Positions 18,163 to 26,785 of a stretch of DNA of 64,000 nucleotides are shown here, piece after piece; position 1 is the stretch's first letter; every line of letters starts with the position of its first letter. The notes under the pieces were generated by a model. That model made no database searches, had not been told where the DNA came from, and saw only the letters and a list, made by a program, of their open reading frames with translations. The stretch is from Pseudomonas protegens (GTDB lineage Bacteria > Pseudomonadota > Gammaproteobacteria > Pseudomonadales > Pseudomonadaceae). The stretch is taken from contig NZ_CP031396.1 in NCBI RefSeq assembly GCF_003363755.1, positions 1,364,001-1,428,000 of the forward strand. The letters run 5' to 3'. Both the position numbers and the translations under genes were made by a program.

Positions 18163-18624
18163 ATGCATCAGGTGCTGCTGATCATTGATGTGCAACCCTG
18201 TTTCAACCCACCGCCATGGCTGGTGGAAGGCATCAACGCACTGCTGGGACAGATGCCCTCGGTGGCCACGGTGGAACGCCATGATGAAAGCCGCACGCCC
18301 TTCGCCCGGCAACTGGGCTGGCAACCGGCGGCGGACGACCAGAGCCTGGTGGCCGCCGATAAGGTTTTCATCAAGCACGGCTATGGGCCAACGGCAGAGA
18401 TACTCGACTACCTGAAAAGCCTCTGTCCCGAACGCGTGCTGGTGTGTGGCATCCAGACCGACACCTGCGTGCTGGCCGCCGGCTTTGCCCTGTTCGATGC
18501 CGGATTGCAGCCGACCCTGCTTACCGACCTGACGGTGGGTTCATCCCTGGACCGCAGCGGCGGCCTGGGTATTGACCTGTGGCGACATCACTTCAAGCAC
18601 CTGATCCGCAGCGACGAACTGTAG
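18163..18624 (+). CDS. Isochorismatase-like cysteine hydrolase
   Basis: 153 residues, a little short for the family (usually 160-220). The N-terminal strand LLIIDVQPCF carries the catalytic Asp, a Lys follows in DKVFIKHGYG, and the nucleophile Cys is in GIQTDTCVLAAGFALFDAG, the hallmark of isochorismatase/nicotinamidase-type hydrolases. The start has AAGGAG upstream. Substrate is unknown; relatives act on nicotinamide, isochorismate or N-carbamoyl compounds. It stands alone and follows the VOC remnant. Confidence 0.85.
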   Translation: MHQVLLIIDVQPCFNPPPWLVEGINALLGQMPSVATVERHDESRTPFARQLGWQPAADDQSLVAADKVFIKHGYGPTAEILDYLKSLCPERVLVCGIQTDTCVLAAGFALFDAGLQPTLLTDLTVGSSLDRSGGLGIDLWRHHFKHLIRSDEL

Positions 18625-18652
18625 AAGCCGGCGTGCCGGCGAAGGCAGTGTG
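18625..18652. repeat. Short REP-like element
   Basis: AAGCCGGCGTGCCGGCGAAGG just after the hydrolase stop resembles half of a Pseudomonas REP (GCCGGC-N-GCCGGCGAA). Only one half is present. Confidence 0.5.
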
Positions 18653-18739
18653 AGGCCATCGATACGCCAGGTGCCAAGCAGCGCTAGACTCCGCGCCTGC
18701 GCGCCGTTCGCCTACCAAAACGCAAGTGACTCCCCACCC

Positions 18740-19192
18740 ATGAAAAAATTTGTCGCCCTGCTTGCCCTGTTGTTCTGCAACCCCGCCTTGTGCGCCTCGT
18801 TCAGCGATTCACCCGAAGCGCTGGTCCGGCAATTCATTGCCGACTATCAGCAGTGGAGCGACAGGGCCAGCGCCCGCCAAGCGGACAACGCGCCCCTGCA
18901 ATCGATGGATCTGGCACAGCAGGAGTACGCCCAGTTGCTGACCAAGTTCTGCCTGCCGGGCTTTCAGGGCCAGCCCATTGCCTTCAGTTCCCCGGCCAGC
19001 CACGGCACGGCGTACGAGCAGATACTCTCCAGCAGCCGAACCGCGGATCGCGCGCTAGTGAAAACCCGGGCAATCAGCCCCGGCGAGGGCTTTGCTGCCG
19101 ATTACCACTACCACCTGATCTTCAGCGGCCAGCGCTGGTACCTCAGCGAGGTGTTCTACGTCGACCAGGACGGCCAGTACGAGTCGCTCTAG
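18740..19192 (+). CDS. Small secreted protein of unknown function
   Basis: 150 residues. MKKFVALLALLFCNPALCASF is a clear signal peptide with likely cleavage after ALCA. The mature part has an amphipathic N-terminus (VRQFIADYQQW) and ends in HYHLIFSGQRWYLSEVFYVD, a pattern like secreted NTF2-like/DUF3828 proteins, but I am not certain of the family. A single Cys remains in the mature chain, so no disulfide is expected. The ATG at 18740 is chosen over an upstream one because only it gives a signal peptide. It is probably periplasmic. Confidence 0.75.
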   Translation: MKKFVALLALLFCNPALCASFSDSPEALVRQFIADYQQWSDRASARQADNAPLQSMDLAQQEYAQLLTKFCLPGFQGQPIAFSSPASHGTAYEQILSSSRTADRALVKTRAISPGEGFAADYHYHLIFSGQRWYLSEVFYVDQDGQYESL

Positions 19193-19249
19193 ATCAGCCG
19201 TAACCGTTTTGAGCTAGGGTGTTTCAAGTCACCGAACCCCGGAGCCACC

Positions 19250-20155
19250 ATGCCCAGCTCAGCCACCCTGCATCAGGTCACGACCCCCAGCCTGCACCTT
19301 GCCTATGAAGCACACGGCCCGACCACTGGCGAGCCGGTGATCCTGCTCCACGGTTTTCCCTACGACGTGCGGGCCTACGACGAGATCGCCCCGCCCCTGG
19401 CCGAGCGCGGCTATCGGGTCATCGTTCCCTACCTGCGGGGCTACGGCCCGACGCGCTTTGTCAGCGAGCAGATCATGCGCTCCGGGCAGCAGGCCGCCCT
19501 GGCCCGGGACCTGCTGGATCTGATGGATGCACTGCAGTTGCCCCAAGCCACCCTCGCTGGCTACGACTGGGGCGGTCGCGCCGCCTGCATCGTCGCCGCC
19601 CTGTGGCCGCAGCGGGTCAAGGGCCTGATGAGCGCCGACGGCTACAACATCCAGGACATCCCCGGGGCCTGCGAACCCAGGGCGCCAGAGACCGAGCACC
19701 GGTTGTGGTACCAGTACTACTTCAACACCCAGCGCGGGGTGGATGGGCTGACGGCCAACCGTCGGGCCTTCTGCGAGCTGTTGTGGCGCCAGTGGTCGCC
19801 GACCTGGAAGCAGGGACCGCAGTGCTATGGCCTGAGCGCGCCGTCCTTCGACAACCCGGACTTTGTCGAAGTGGTGATCCATTCCTACCGCCATCGCTTC
19901 GGCTACGTACCCGGCGACCCCAGCCTGGAAAGCATCGAGCAGGCGTTGCAGGCACAACCGCCGATCCAGGTGCCGACCATCGCCCTCTGTGGCGCCGACG
20001 ACGGGGTCGGCCCGGCCACCGAGCCGGACCCCGATATCGGCCTGTTCAACGGGCCCTATCAGCGCAGTATCCTGCCCGGTGTCGGCCATAACCTGCCCCA
20101 GGAAGCCCCGCAAGCCACCCTCGACGCGCTGCTGGAGTTGCTCCAGAACGCCTGA
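19250..20155 (+). CDS. Alpha/beta hydrolase of the epoxide hydrolase / haloalkane dehalogenase type
   Basis: 301 residues. The oxyanion motif is LHGFPYD and the nucleophile elbow is AGYDWGG, so the nucleophile is Asp (G-x-D-W-G), not Ser; this marks the epoxide hydrolase/dehalogenase branch. The C-terminal catalytic His is in GVGHNLPQEAP. No signal peptide is visible, so it is cytoplasmic. The cap domain (about residues 140-215) is aromatic-rich. Substrate is unknown. The gene begins a run of four same-strand genes, but a 76-bp gap before the next one leaves operon membership open. Confidence 0.87.
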   Translation: MPSSATLHQVTTPSLHLAYEAHGPTTGEPVILLHGFPYDVRAYDEIAPPLAERGYRVIVPYLRGYGPTRFVSEQIMRSGQQAALARDLLDLMDALQLPQATLAGYDWGGRAACIVAALWPQRVKGLMSADGYNIQDIPGACEPRAPETEHRLWYQYYFNTQRGVDGLTANRRAFCELLWRQWSPTWKQGPQCYGLSAPSFDNPDFVEVVIHSYRHRFGYVPGDPSLESIEQALQAQPPIQVPTIALCGADDGVGPATEPDPDIGLFNGPYQRSILPGVGHNLPQEAPQATLDALLELLQNA

Positions 20156-20231
20156 GAAGAGCTGCAGGCTGCACGCCATGCCGGGGAAAAATCGGTACAC
20201 TTCGCGCCTTTGATCCCCCACAGGACATGGA

Positions 20232-20705
20232 ATGTTGCCCGCCACGACTTCCCCCCGGCCCGGCCTGCGCCGGGCCCTGGTGCTTTGGCTCTACGCTGTC
20301 GGCGCCGGCCATCTGCTGGCCGGACTGCTGCTGACCTGGGCCGGCCACAGCGGCCTGTTCAACGACTACCTGGCCAGTATCGAACAGGCCTTCTGGGGCG
20401 CCGCCGCACCGGCGCCGGCCCGGGCCCAGCAGGTCTGGTGGCTGGGCCTGTTCGGCGCCACCCTGCAAAGCTATTCGTTATACCTGCTGGGCCTGGTGCA
20501 CCTGGGCAACCGCCTGCGGGCACCGGCGGCCTGGGCCTGGCTGATGGCCGGGATCGTGCTGTGGGCGCCCCAGGACATGTGGCTGTCGTGGCAGATGAAC
20601 ATGACCGCGCACCTGTGGATCGACAGCTTCGCCCTGCTGGTGCTGCTGCCACCGTTACTGTGGCTGCAGCGCCACGACCGCCGTACCTCTCGTCTTCCCT
20701 CGTAA
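20232..20705 (+). CDS. Hypothetical small integral membrane protein
   Basis: 157 residues with about four hydrophobic segments: LWLYAVGAGHLLAGLLL, a segment near LGLFGATLQSYSLYLLGLV, WAWLMAGIVLWAP and ALLVLLPPLLWL. I do not recognise the family. The ATG has AGGA upstream. The next gene starts 15 bp after the stop, and the one after that 14 bp further, so the three look like one operon with the membrane-anchored SDR protein and the hydrolase/dikinase fusion. Confidence 0.8.
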   Translation: MLPATTSPRPGLRRALVLWLYAVGAGHLLAGLLLTWAGHSGLFNDYLASIEQAFWGAAAPAPARAQQVWWLGLFGATLQSYSLYLLGLVHLGNRLRAPAAWAWLMAGIVLWAPQDMWLSWQMNMTAHLWIDSFALLVLLPPLLWLQRHDRRTSRLPS

Positions 20706-20720
20706 AAGGACTTCACCATC

Positions 20721-22163
20721 GTGGCTGATTTGCCAATCCTGCAGTGGGCCATCGCCCTGTTGCTCGCCCAGGGCGTGCTCGGCGCCCTGGACACGATCTA
20801 CCATCACGAACTCACCGTGGCCCTGCCGCAACGCCACGGCGCGCGCAAGGAGCTGGCAATCCATGCCCTGCGCTCGTGCTTCTACGGCGTACTGTTCATG
20901 GGCATTGCCCACCTGGTGTTCCAGGGCATCTGGGCGCTGGTGATCGCCGTGCTGTTCGCCCTGGAAATCGGCCTGACCCTGTGGGACTTCGTCGTCGAGG
21001 ACCGCAGCCGCAAGCTGCCGGCCATCGAACGCATCATGCACACCGTGCTGGCGATCAATGCCGGGGCCTTCTTCGCCCTGTACGGCCTGCAACTGCTGGA
21101 GTGGTCGCGCCTGCCCAGCGCCTTGAGCCCCATCGACCTGGGCTGGCAAGGCTGGGCCCTGAGCCTGTTCGCCGTCGGTGTGACGGCCTCGGGGATTCGT
21201 GACGGCCTGGCGGCGTTGCGCTTGCAACGCCAGGGCCAGGGCGCCAATCCCTTTGCCGGCGGTGCCGGCAAACGGGTGCTGGTCACCGGTGGCACCGGCT
21301 TTATCGGTGAAACCCTGGTCAACCAACTGCTGGATGCCGGGCACACCGTCAGCGTGCTGGCCCGCGATCCGCTGCGCGCCGCCTACCTGTTCGACGGTCG
21401 TGCCCGCTGCCTGCGCTCGTTGAGCAAGCTGGGCCATGGCGAGGCCTTCGACGTGATCATCAACCTGGCCGGCGCCCCGGTGGCCGGGCCGCGCTGGTCG
21501 GCCAAGCGCCAGGCGCAACTGTTGGCCAGCCGGGTCGGCACCACCGAGGCCCTGCTCAACTGGCTGCAACACGCACAGCACAAGCCGGAGCTGTGGATCC
21601 AGGCGTCGGCCATCGGCTTCTACGGGGTGCGCGACGCCAGCCAGAGCCTGGATGAAAACGCCGAGCGCGGTGAAGGCTTCATGGCCGATCTGTGCGCACG
21701 CTGGGAGTCCTCGGCGGAACCGGCCACCCGTTTCGGCGTGCGCCAGGTGGTGCTGCGCCTGGGCATCGTGTTCGGTCCCGGCGGCGCCTTGAAACCCCTG
21801 CTGCTGCCCTTCCATTTCGGCTTTGGCGGACGCATGGGCGATGGCCAGCAGATCATGAGCTGGGTGCACCGCGACGACGTGTTGCAGGTGATGGCCCGGG
21901 CGATGAACGACGCGTCCCTGTCCGGCACCTACAACATGGTGGCGCCGGAAGCGGTGAGCCAGGGCACCTTCGCCACCACCGTCGGCAAGGTGCTCAAGCG
22001 TCCGGTGTGGCTGCATGTGCCGGCCGCGCCGGTGCGAGCCCTGGCCGGGGAAATGGCCGAGCTGTTCTTCGACGGCCAGAAGGTGGTGCCCGCGCGCCTG
22101 CTGCAGGCCGGCTACCGCTTCCGTTACCCGACCCTGGACGCGGCCCTGCGCGACCTGACCTGA
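20721..22163 (+). CDS. Membrane-anchored SDR-type nucleoside-diphosphate-sugar epimerase-like protein (YfcH/TIGR01777 type)
   Basis: 480 residues with a GTG start preceded by AAGGA. Residues 1 to about 170 form a membrane domain with four to five helices. Residues from about 185 are an atypical SDR domain with the nucleotide-binding motif VLVTGGTGFIGETL, followed by the YfcH hallmarks NLAGAPVAGPRWSAKRQ and ASAIGFYG. YfcH domains usually stand alone (about 300 residues), so the N-terminal membrane extension is the unusual part. The reaction is unknown for the family. It sits in the middle of the three-gene unit and probably acts at the inner membrane. Confidence 0.85.
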   Translation: MADLPILQWAIALLLAQGVLGALDTIYHHELTVALPQRHGARKELAIHALRSCFYGVLFMGIAHLVFQGIWALVIAVLFALEIGLTLWDFVVEDRSRKLPAIERIMHTVLAINAGAFFALYGLQLLEWSRLPSALSPIDLGWQGWALSLFAVGVTASGIRDGLAALRLQRQGQGANPFAGGAGKRVLVTGGTGFIGETLVNQLLDAGHTVSVLARDPLRAAYLFDGRARCLRSLSKLGHGEAFDVIINLAGAPVAGPRWSAKRQAQLLASRVGTTEALLNWLQHAQHKPELWIQASAIGFYGVRDASQSLDENAERGEGFMADLCARWESSAEPATRFGVRQVVLRLGIVFGPGGALKPLLLPFHFGFGGRMGDGQQIMSWVHRDDVLQVMARAMNDASLSGTYNMVAPEAVSQGTFATTVGKVLKRPVWLHVPAAPVRALAGEMAELFFDGQKVVPARLLQAGYRFRYPTLDAALRDLT

Positions 22164-22177
22164 GCTGAGGAATGCCC

Positions 22178-24616
22178 ATGAGCAAGCCCCTGTTGTACCT
22201 GCTGGCGGGCAATGGCAGCGCCGCCGACTGGTGGGACGATGCCCTGCCGCACTTTCAGCGCTATCAGGTGCAGCCGCTGGAACTGCCGGGCTTTGGCGAC
22301 AATCCACTGCCTCCTTGCAATGACCTCGGCGAATACGCCGAGGCCCTGCTGGGCATGACCGAGCCGGGCCAGGGAATTGTCGCGGTGGGGGTCAGCGCGT
22401 TGATCGTGCTGCACGCCTTGCAACGCTGCCCCGGGCATTTCTCGCGCAGTGTGCTGCTGTCGCCGGTGGGGGCCTTTCTCTGGCAACGGCGCCTGCCGGC
22501 ACTGATGTCGCCGCTGCCGGCGCGCCTGCTGATTCATGGCTTGCTCAGCCATAAACCGACCCTGTTCGCCGGCAAGTTCTCGCGCCAGCCGTGGACCCAG
22601 GAGCAATACCAGCGCATGGGCTCGGGCTATGCCCGCTGCCGGGCTTTCGTGCCGCTGTGGCAACAGCTGCGGGCCGACACCGCGCTGCCACTGCTGGAGT
22701 GGATCAGGGACCCGGTGCACCTGGTCTGGGGCGACCAGGACCGGCTGCTGGGGATGGCCCAGGCTGCGGCCTGGTCGGCGATCCTGGCCCGGGCCGACCT
22801 GCGGATCAGCCTCAAGCCGGGCTGGGGCCATTACCCCTGGATCGATGCGCCGACGGCGTTCGTCGACTGGCTGGAGTCCGGCGACCCGGGTTTCGTCGCC
22901 CACACCAAGGGCGGCCGCCTGCGCCTGGCAGAACTGGCCGGCCGGCCGGTGCCCAGCGCCCTGTCCCTGGACAGCGCCGGCGACCCGCGCTTGCCGGCCC
23001 TGCTCGCCAGCCAGCCGCAGGCCTTATGGGCGGTACGCTCTTCCAGCTACGGCGAAGATCAGGCCGACTCGGCCAATGCCGGGCTGAGCACCACTTACCT
23101 GCGGGTCGCCAGCACGGACGTGCCTGCGCGTATCAGCGAGCTGCGGGACGCCGGCGTCGAGGAAGTGGTGGTGCAGCGCTTCATCCAGCCGACCCTGTCG
23201 GGGATCGCCTTCGTGCGTCATCTCGCGGTGGAGCTGGAGTGGGTCGAAGGCCATCTGGAAAGCCTCGCCGACGGTCAGGTCAGCCCCCAGCGGGCGGTGC
23301 TCTCGCGGCTGGGCAGTGCCTGGGAAAGTGGCCACTTCGCCAGCACCCAGGGACTCGACGCCAGTGCCTTGTGGGACTTCCTGCAAGGGGTGCTGAAGGT
23401 CTTCCACTATGTGCCCGGCGATGTGGAATGGGCCTGGGACGGTCAGCAACTGTGGCTGCTGCAGTACCGCCCCATCAGCGACTACGGCTGGCGCCGGCAC
23501 CTGACCGCAGCCAATATCGCCGAAATCCTGCCGCCGCAACCCAGCCGCTTCGTCGAGTACGGCCAGCGCCGGGCAGCGGTGAGTATCCCGGCGATCATGG
23601 CCCGCTGGGACAGCCGGGTGCTGCAGGACAACGAACCCTTCACCGCGGTGTTCGGCGGGGCTTCCTACATCAACAACGACCTGTTCCTGGCGCGCCTGGC
23701 CGACTGGGGCCTGCCCTCCTCCAGCTACGCCGGGGAAGTCGGTGGCGCCACCCCGGAGCTGCCCCTGCGCCCGCTGCGGCTGCTGCGCTCGCTGCCGCGC
23801 TTCCTGCGCATGCAGCACGTTGCCCGAGGCCATCTGCTGACCCTGGAACGCGGCCTGCGGCGCTTCGATGACGAGTTGGCGCAGTTGCATCAGAGCGCTG
23901 CCAACGGCCAGCAACTGGCGGACTGGTTCAGCCGTTTCTATGTGTTCGTGGTGCAGGGCAACCTGTGCATAGCCACCGCCCTGGCCAGCAGCGGCGGCGC
24001 GCTGCTGGGGCGCCCGCCCACCGCCTACGACAACCTGGACCACAGCCCCCATCGCCTGCCCTGGGAAACCGACCCCGGCACCCCGCGCCCGCCCTGCACC
24101 GAGTTGCCGCTGCAGGCTTTCCCGCACTGGAGCCCGGCCATCACCCTGGCCCACCGCCTGGGTTTGCCGGGCATGCGCGGCTACTACCTGCAAGTGCGCG
24201 AGTGGTACCGGGACAACCTGATGCGGATCTTTTTCCGCCTGCACCACGCCGTGCCCGAGGCCGATCGCGGCTACTGGTTCGCCCCCCACGAGCAGCCGCG
24301 CAGCCGCGGCGGCAGCTTCTGGCAGGACGGCCGCGAAGGCAGCGAGCAGGCCGCGGGCTTCATGATCTATCCGGGGCAGGTCCAGGGCGTGCTGGGGGTC
24401 GATATCCTCCTGGAAGATACCCTCGATCCCGGGCGCCACGCTCACTACCAAGCGGCCCGGGCCGTGATCGCGCGCATGGGTGGGCGCCTGTCCCACGGCT
24501 CCACGCTACTGCGGGAACTGCGCAAGCCGTCGGCGGTGCTGCCGCAAGTGGACACGGCCTGGGTCGGCCGCGAAGTGCTGTATAGCGACGGCCGGCTGAG
24601 CCTGGTCGAAGGCTGA
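22178..24616 (+). CDS. Fusion of an alpha/beta hydrolase with a PEP-synthase/rifampicin-phosphotransferase-like dikinase
   Basis: 812 residues. Residues 1-240 are an alpha/beta hydrolase with a possible triad (Ser73 in GVSAL, Asp in WGDQDRL, His in GWGHYPW). Residues about 255-435 are a PPDK/PEP-synthase ATP-grasp domain: AVRSSSYGEDQADSANAG, VVVQRFIQPTLSGIAFV and LWLLQYRPI match its conserved blocks. The end (about 755-790) has GGRLSHGSTLLRELRKPSAV, the phospho-His swivel domain of PEP-utilising enzymes. A linker of over 300 residues takes the place of a substrate domain. This is the layout of rifampicin phosphotransferase with a hydrolase added in front. No PEP-binding barrel is visible. The ATG at 22178 fits GAGG better than the one 6 bp earlier. 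Confidence 0.88.
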   Translation: MSKPLLYLLAGNGSAADWWDDALPHFQRYQVQPLELPGFGDNPLPPCNDLGEYAEALLGMTEPGQGIVAVGVSALIVLHALQRCPGHFSRSVLLSPVGAFLWQRRLPALMSPLPARLLIHGLLSHKPTLFAGKFSRQPWTQEQYQRMGSGYARCRAFVPLWQQLRADTALPLLEWIRDPVHLVWGDQDRLLGMAQAAAWSAILARADLRISLKPGWGHYPWIDAPTAFVDWLESGDPGFVAHTKGGRLRLAELAGRPVPSALSLDSAGDPRLPALLASQPQALWAVRSSSYGEDQADSANAGLSTTYLRVASTDVPARISELRDAGVEEVVVQRFIQPTLSGIAFVRHLAVELEWVEGHLESLADGQVSPQRAVLSRLGSAWESGHFASTQGLDASALWDFLQGVLKVFHYVPGDVEWAWDGQQLWLLQYRPISDYGWRRHLTAANIAEILPPQPSRFVEYGQRRAAVSIPAIMARWDSRVLQDNEPFTAVFGGASYINNDLFLARLADWGLPSSSYAGEVGGATPELPLRPLRLLRSLPRFLRMQHVARGHLLTLERGLRRFDDELAQLHQSAANGQQLADWFSRFYVFVVQGNLCIATALASSGGALLGRPPTAYDNLDHSPHRLPWETDPGTPRPPCTELPLQAFPHWSPAITLAHRLGLPGMRGYYLQVREWYRDNLMRIFFRLHHAVPEADRGYWFAPHEQPRSRGGSFWQDGREGSEQAAGFMIYPGQVQGVLGVDILLEDTLDPGRHAHYQAARAVIARMGGRLSHGSTLLRELRKPSAVLPQVDTAWVGREVLYSDGRLSLVEG

Positions 24617-24631
24617 ACCGCGCCCCCGGGC

Positions 24632-25615
24632 TCAGACCTGCTCGGTGCTGGCAAAACGTTCGCGGTAGGCCTGGGGCGTCACCCCCAGGGCCCGCAGCAG
24701 GCTGCGGCGCAGGGTTTCTTCACTGCCAAAACCGCATTGGGCGGCGATGCGCTTGATCGGCAGGCCGGTGTCGGCCAGCAGGCGCCGGGCGGTTTCCACG
24801 CGGATCAGTTCGATGGCCCGGGCCGGGGTCTGGCCGGTGTCGGCGCGGTAGTGACGGACGAAGCTGCGCTCGCTCATGCCCGCCTGCTGGGCCAGGATCG
24901 GCAAGGTCAGCTCGCGACTGAGATTCTCGGCAATCCAGGCGTGCAAGCCATCGAAACGCCCGCCGCTGTTTTGCAGCGACAGGGTCACGCTGAACTGCGA
25001 CTGGCCGCCCGGGCGCTTGAGAAACACCACCAGTTGCCGGGCCACATCCAGCGCCGCCTCGCGCCCCAGGTCGGCCTCCACCAGGGCCAGGGCCAGGTCG
25101 ATACCGGCGGTGACTCCGGCCGAGGTCCACACCGGGCCATCGTTGATAAAGATCGGATTGGGCTCCACCCGCAACTGCGGGTATTGCTCGGCCAGTTGAT
25201 CGCAGCGGGTCCAGTGGGTCACCACCCGGCGCCCGTCCAGCCAGCCACTGGCGGCCAGCAAAAAAGCCCCGGTGCAGACCGAGGCCACCCGCCGCGAGGC
25301 CGTTGCGCGCTGGGCGACCCAGGCCACCAGCTGCGGGTCCCGAGCCGCCTCGTAGACGCCCCAACCGCCGGCAATGATCAAGGTGTCGCAGGCCACCTCC
25401 GGCGCCGGCAGGGCCTCGGCCAGCAGCGCCAGCCCCGATGAACTCAGGGTCGCCCCGCCCGGGTTGGCAATGACCCTGGGGTTGTAGGGCAAGGGCAAGC
25501 CCAGGCCACGGGCCCGGTCATTGGCCGAGGCAAACACCTGCAACGGGCCGGTGACATCCAGCAACTGGGCATTGGCGAAGGCCAGGACAAACACATTTTT
25601 CGCGGAGCTGGACAT
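24632..25615 (-). CDS. GlxA-type AraC-family regulator (DJ-1/PfpI domain plus AraC HTH)
   Basis: 327 residues. The N-terminal half is an amidotransferase-like DJ-1/PfpI domain (LDVTGPLQVFASANDRA; elbow VASVCTGAFLLAASG with Cys). The C-terminal half has two AraC helix-turn-helices (AQQAGMSERSFVRHYRADTG; AAQCGFGSEETLRRSL). The ATG at 25615 is the family start. It is divergent from the isonitrile hydratase gene, whose product shares the same DJ-1 fold, and is the obvious candidate regulator. Effector unknown. Confidence 0.92.
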   Translation of the reverse strand: MSSSAKNVFVLAFANAQLLDVTGPLQVFASANDRARGLGLPLPYNPRVIANPGGATLSSSGLALLAEALPAPEVACDTLIIAGGWGVYEAARDPQLVAWVAQRATASRRVASVCTGAFLLAASGWLDGRRVVTHWTRCDQLAEQYPQLRVEPNPIFINDGPVWTSAGVTAGIDLALALVEADLGREAALDVARQLVVFLKRPGGQSQFSVTLSLQNSGGRFDGLHAWIAENLSRELTLPILAQQAGMSERSFVRHYRADTGQTPARAIELIRVETARRLLADTGLPIKRIAAQCGFGSEETLRRSLLRALGVTPQAYRERFASTEQV

Positions 25616-25707
25616 GATTGGCGTAAATCGAGGGCAGGTTGGCGTATGCGCCAAATCCTAGAACGCTAGAGTCAAGCCGTCCACCCCACCCACACAAGGA
25701 ACAGGCC

Positions 25708-26394
25708 ATGACAGTGCAGATAGGTTTTCTGTTGTTTCCAGAGGTTCAACAACTGGACCTGACCGGTCCCCACGACGTGCTGGCCTCGCTGCCCGACGTA
25801 CAGCTGCACCTGCTCTGGAAGGAAACCGGGCCGGTGATCGCCAGCTCCGGCCTGGTGCTGCAGGCCACCACCGGCTTTGCCGACTGCCCGCCCCTGGATG
25901 TGCTCTGCATTCCCGGGGGCGCCGGTGTCGGGCCCTTGATGGAAGATCCCCAGACCCTGGCGTTCATCCGTCGGCAAGCGGCCCGGGCGCGGTATGTGAC
26001 CTCGGTGTGCACCGGCTCCCTGGTGCTTGGCGCCGCCGGCCTGCTGCTGGGCAAGCGCGCCACCACCCACTGGGCCTACCACGAACTGCTGGCACCCCTG
26101 GGGGCGATCCCGGTGCGCGAGCGGGTGGTGCGTGACGGCAACCTGCTGACCGGCGGCGGCATTACCGCCGGCATCGACTTCGCCCTGACCCTGGCCGCCG
26201 AACTGTTCGACGCCGCCACCGCGCAGCGGGTGCAACTGCAACTGGAGTACGCCCCGGCGCCGCCGTTCGAGGCCGGCAGCCCGGACACCGCCCCGGCCAG
26301 CGTGGTGCAAGAGGCCCGCAGCCGGGCAGCGGACTCCCTGCACAAGCGCCGGGAGATCACCCTGCGGGCGGCTGCCCGACTGCAAGCCGGTTGA
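25708..26394 (+). CDS. inhA: Isonitrile hydratase (DJ-1/PfpI family)
   Basis: 228 residues. The catalytic nucleophile is Cys101 in TSVCTGSLVLGAAGLL, and from memory both the length and this position equal those of Pseudomonas isonitrile hydratase InhA, which turns isonitriles into N-substituted formamides. Other family features are FPEVQQLDLTGPHDVL at the N-terminus and the GGAGVGP loop near residue 70. AAGGAACAGGCC gives the ribosome-binding site and supports the ATG at 25708. It is divergent from the GlxA-type regulator. A related DJ-1-fold hydrolase cannot be excluded without a phylogeny. Confidence 0.85.
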   Translation: MTVQIGFLLFPEVQQLDLTGPHDVLASLPDVQLHLLWKETGPVIASSGLVLQATTGFADCPPLDVLCIPGGAGVGPLMEDPQTLAFIRRQAARARYVTSVCTGSLVLGAAGLLLGKRATTHWAYHELLAPLGAIPVRERVVRDGNLLTGGGITAGIDFALTLAAELFDAATAQRVQLQLEYAPAPPFEAGSPDTAPASVVQEARSRAADSLHKRREITLRAAARLQAG

Positions 26395-26415
26395 GCCGCG
26401 CAACGCCTCCTCCCT

Positions 26416-26760
26416 TCAGGCGCGGCGTACCTGCCCATGGCGATCATTGCTCAGCAACTGAGCAATGGCGCCGTCACCATAAGTGCGTTCGACTTTGGAA
26501 ATCACCACCTGATAACCGGCGTACCAGCGCCGGTACTGGCGCTTGGCTTCCAGGTGCCTGGGGTGACGGGCAAAGGCCTGGATCGAAGCCTCATCCTCCC
26601 AGTAATAACTGGCATTGATCAGCGCCTGATCCGCGCTGGTCCAGGATTGGGCGCCGACAAAGCCCGGCAAGCTGATGGCAATTTCGTCGATCAGCGCGCT
26701 GAGGCGATGGAACTCCTCGTCCCGCTGGCCCGGCTTATAGATAAAGGCGGCGATGTACAT
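26416..26760 (-). CDS. Antibiotic biosynthesis monooxygenase (ABM)-domain protein
   Basis: 114 residues from the ATG at 26760. It has the ABM ferredoxin-like pattern: IAAFIYKPGQRDEEF, then PGFVGAQSWTS and NASYYWEDEASIQAFARHP, followed by HLEAKRQY. Family members are small dimeric cofactor-free oxygenases or detoxification enzymes of mostly unknown substrate. It ends 21 bp from the isonitrile hydratase stop (convergent) and follows the LysE gene by 25 bp on the same strand, so it is probably cotranscribed with that exporter. Confidence 0.8.
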   Translation of the reverse strand: MYIAAFIYKPGQRDEEFHRLSALIDEIAISLPGFVGAQSWTSADQALINASYYWEDEASIQAFARHPRHLEAKRQYRRWYAGYQVVISKVERTYGDGAIAQLLSNDRHGQVRRA

Positions 26761-26785
26761 GCTTGAACTCCGTTGAGGTGATAAG

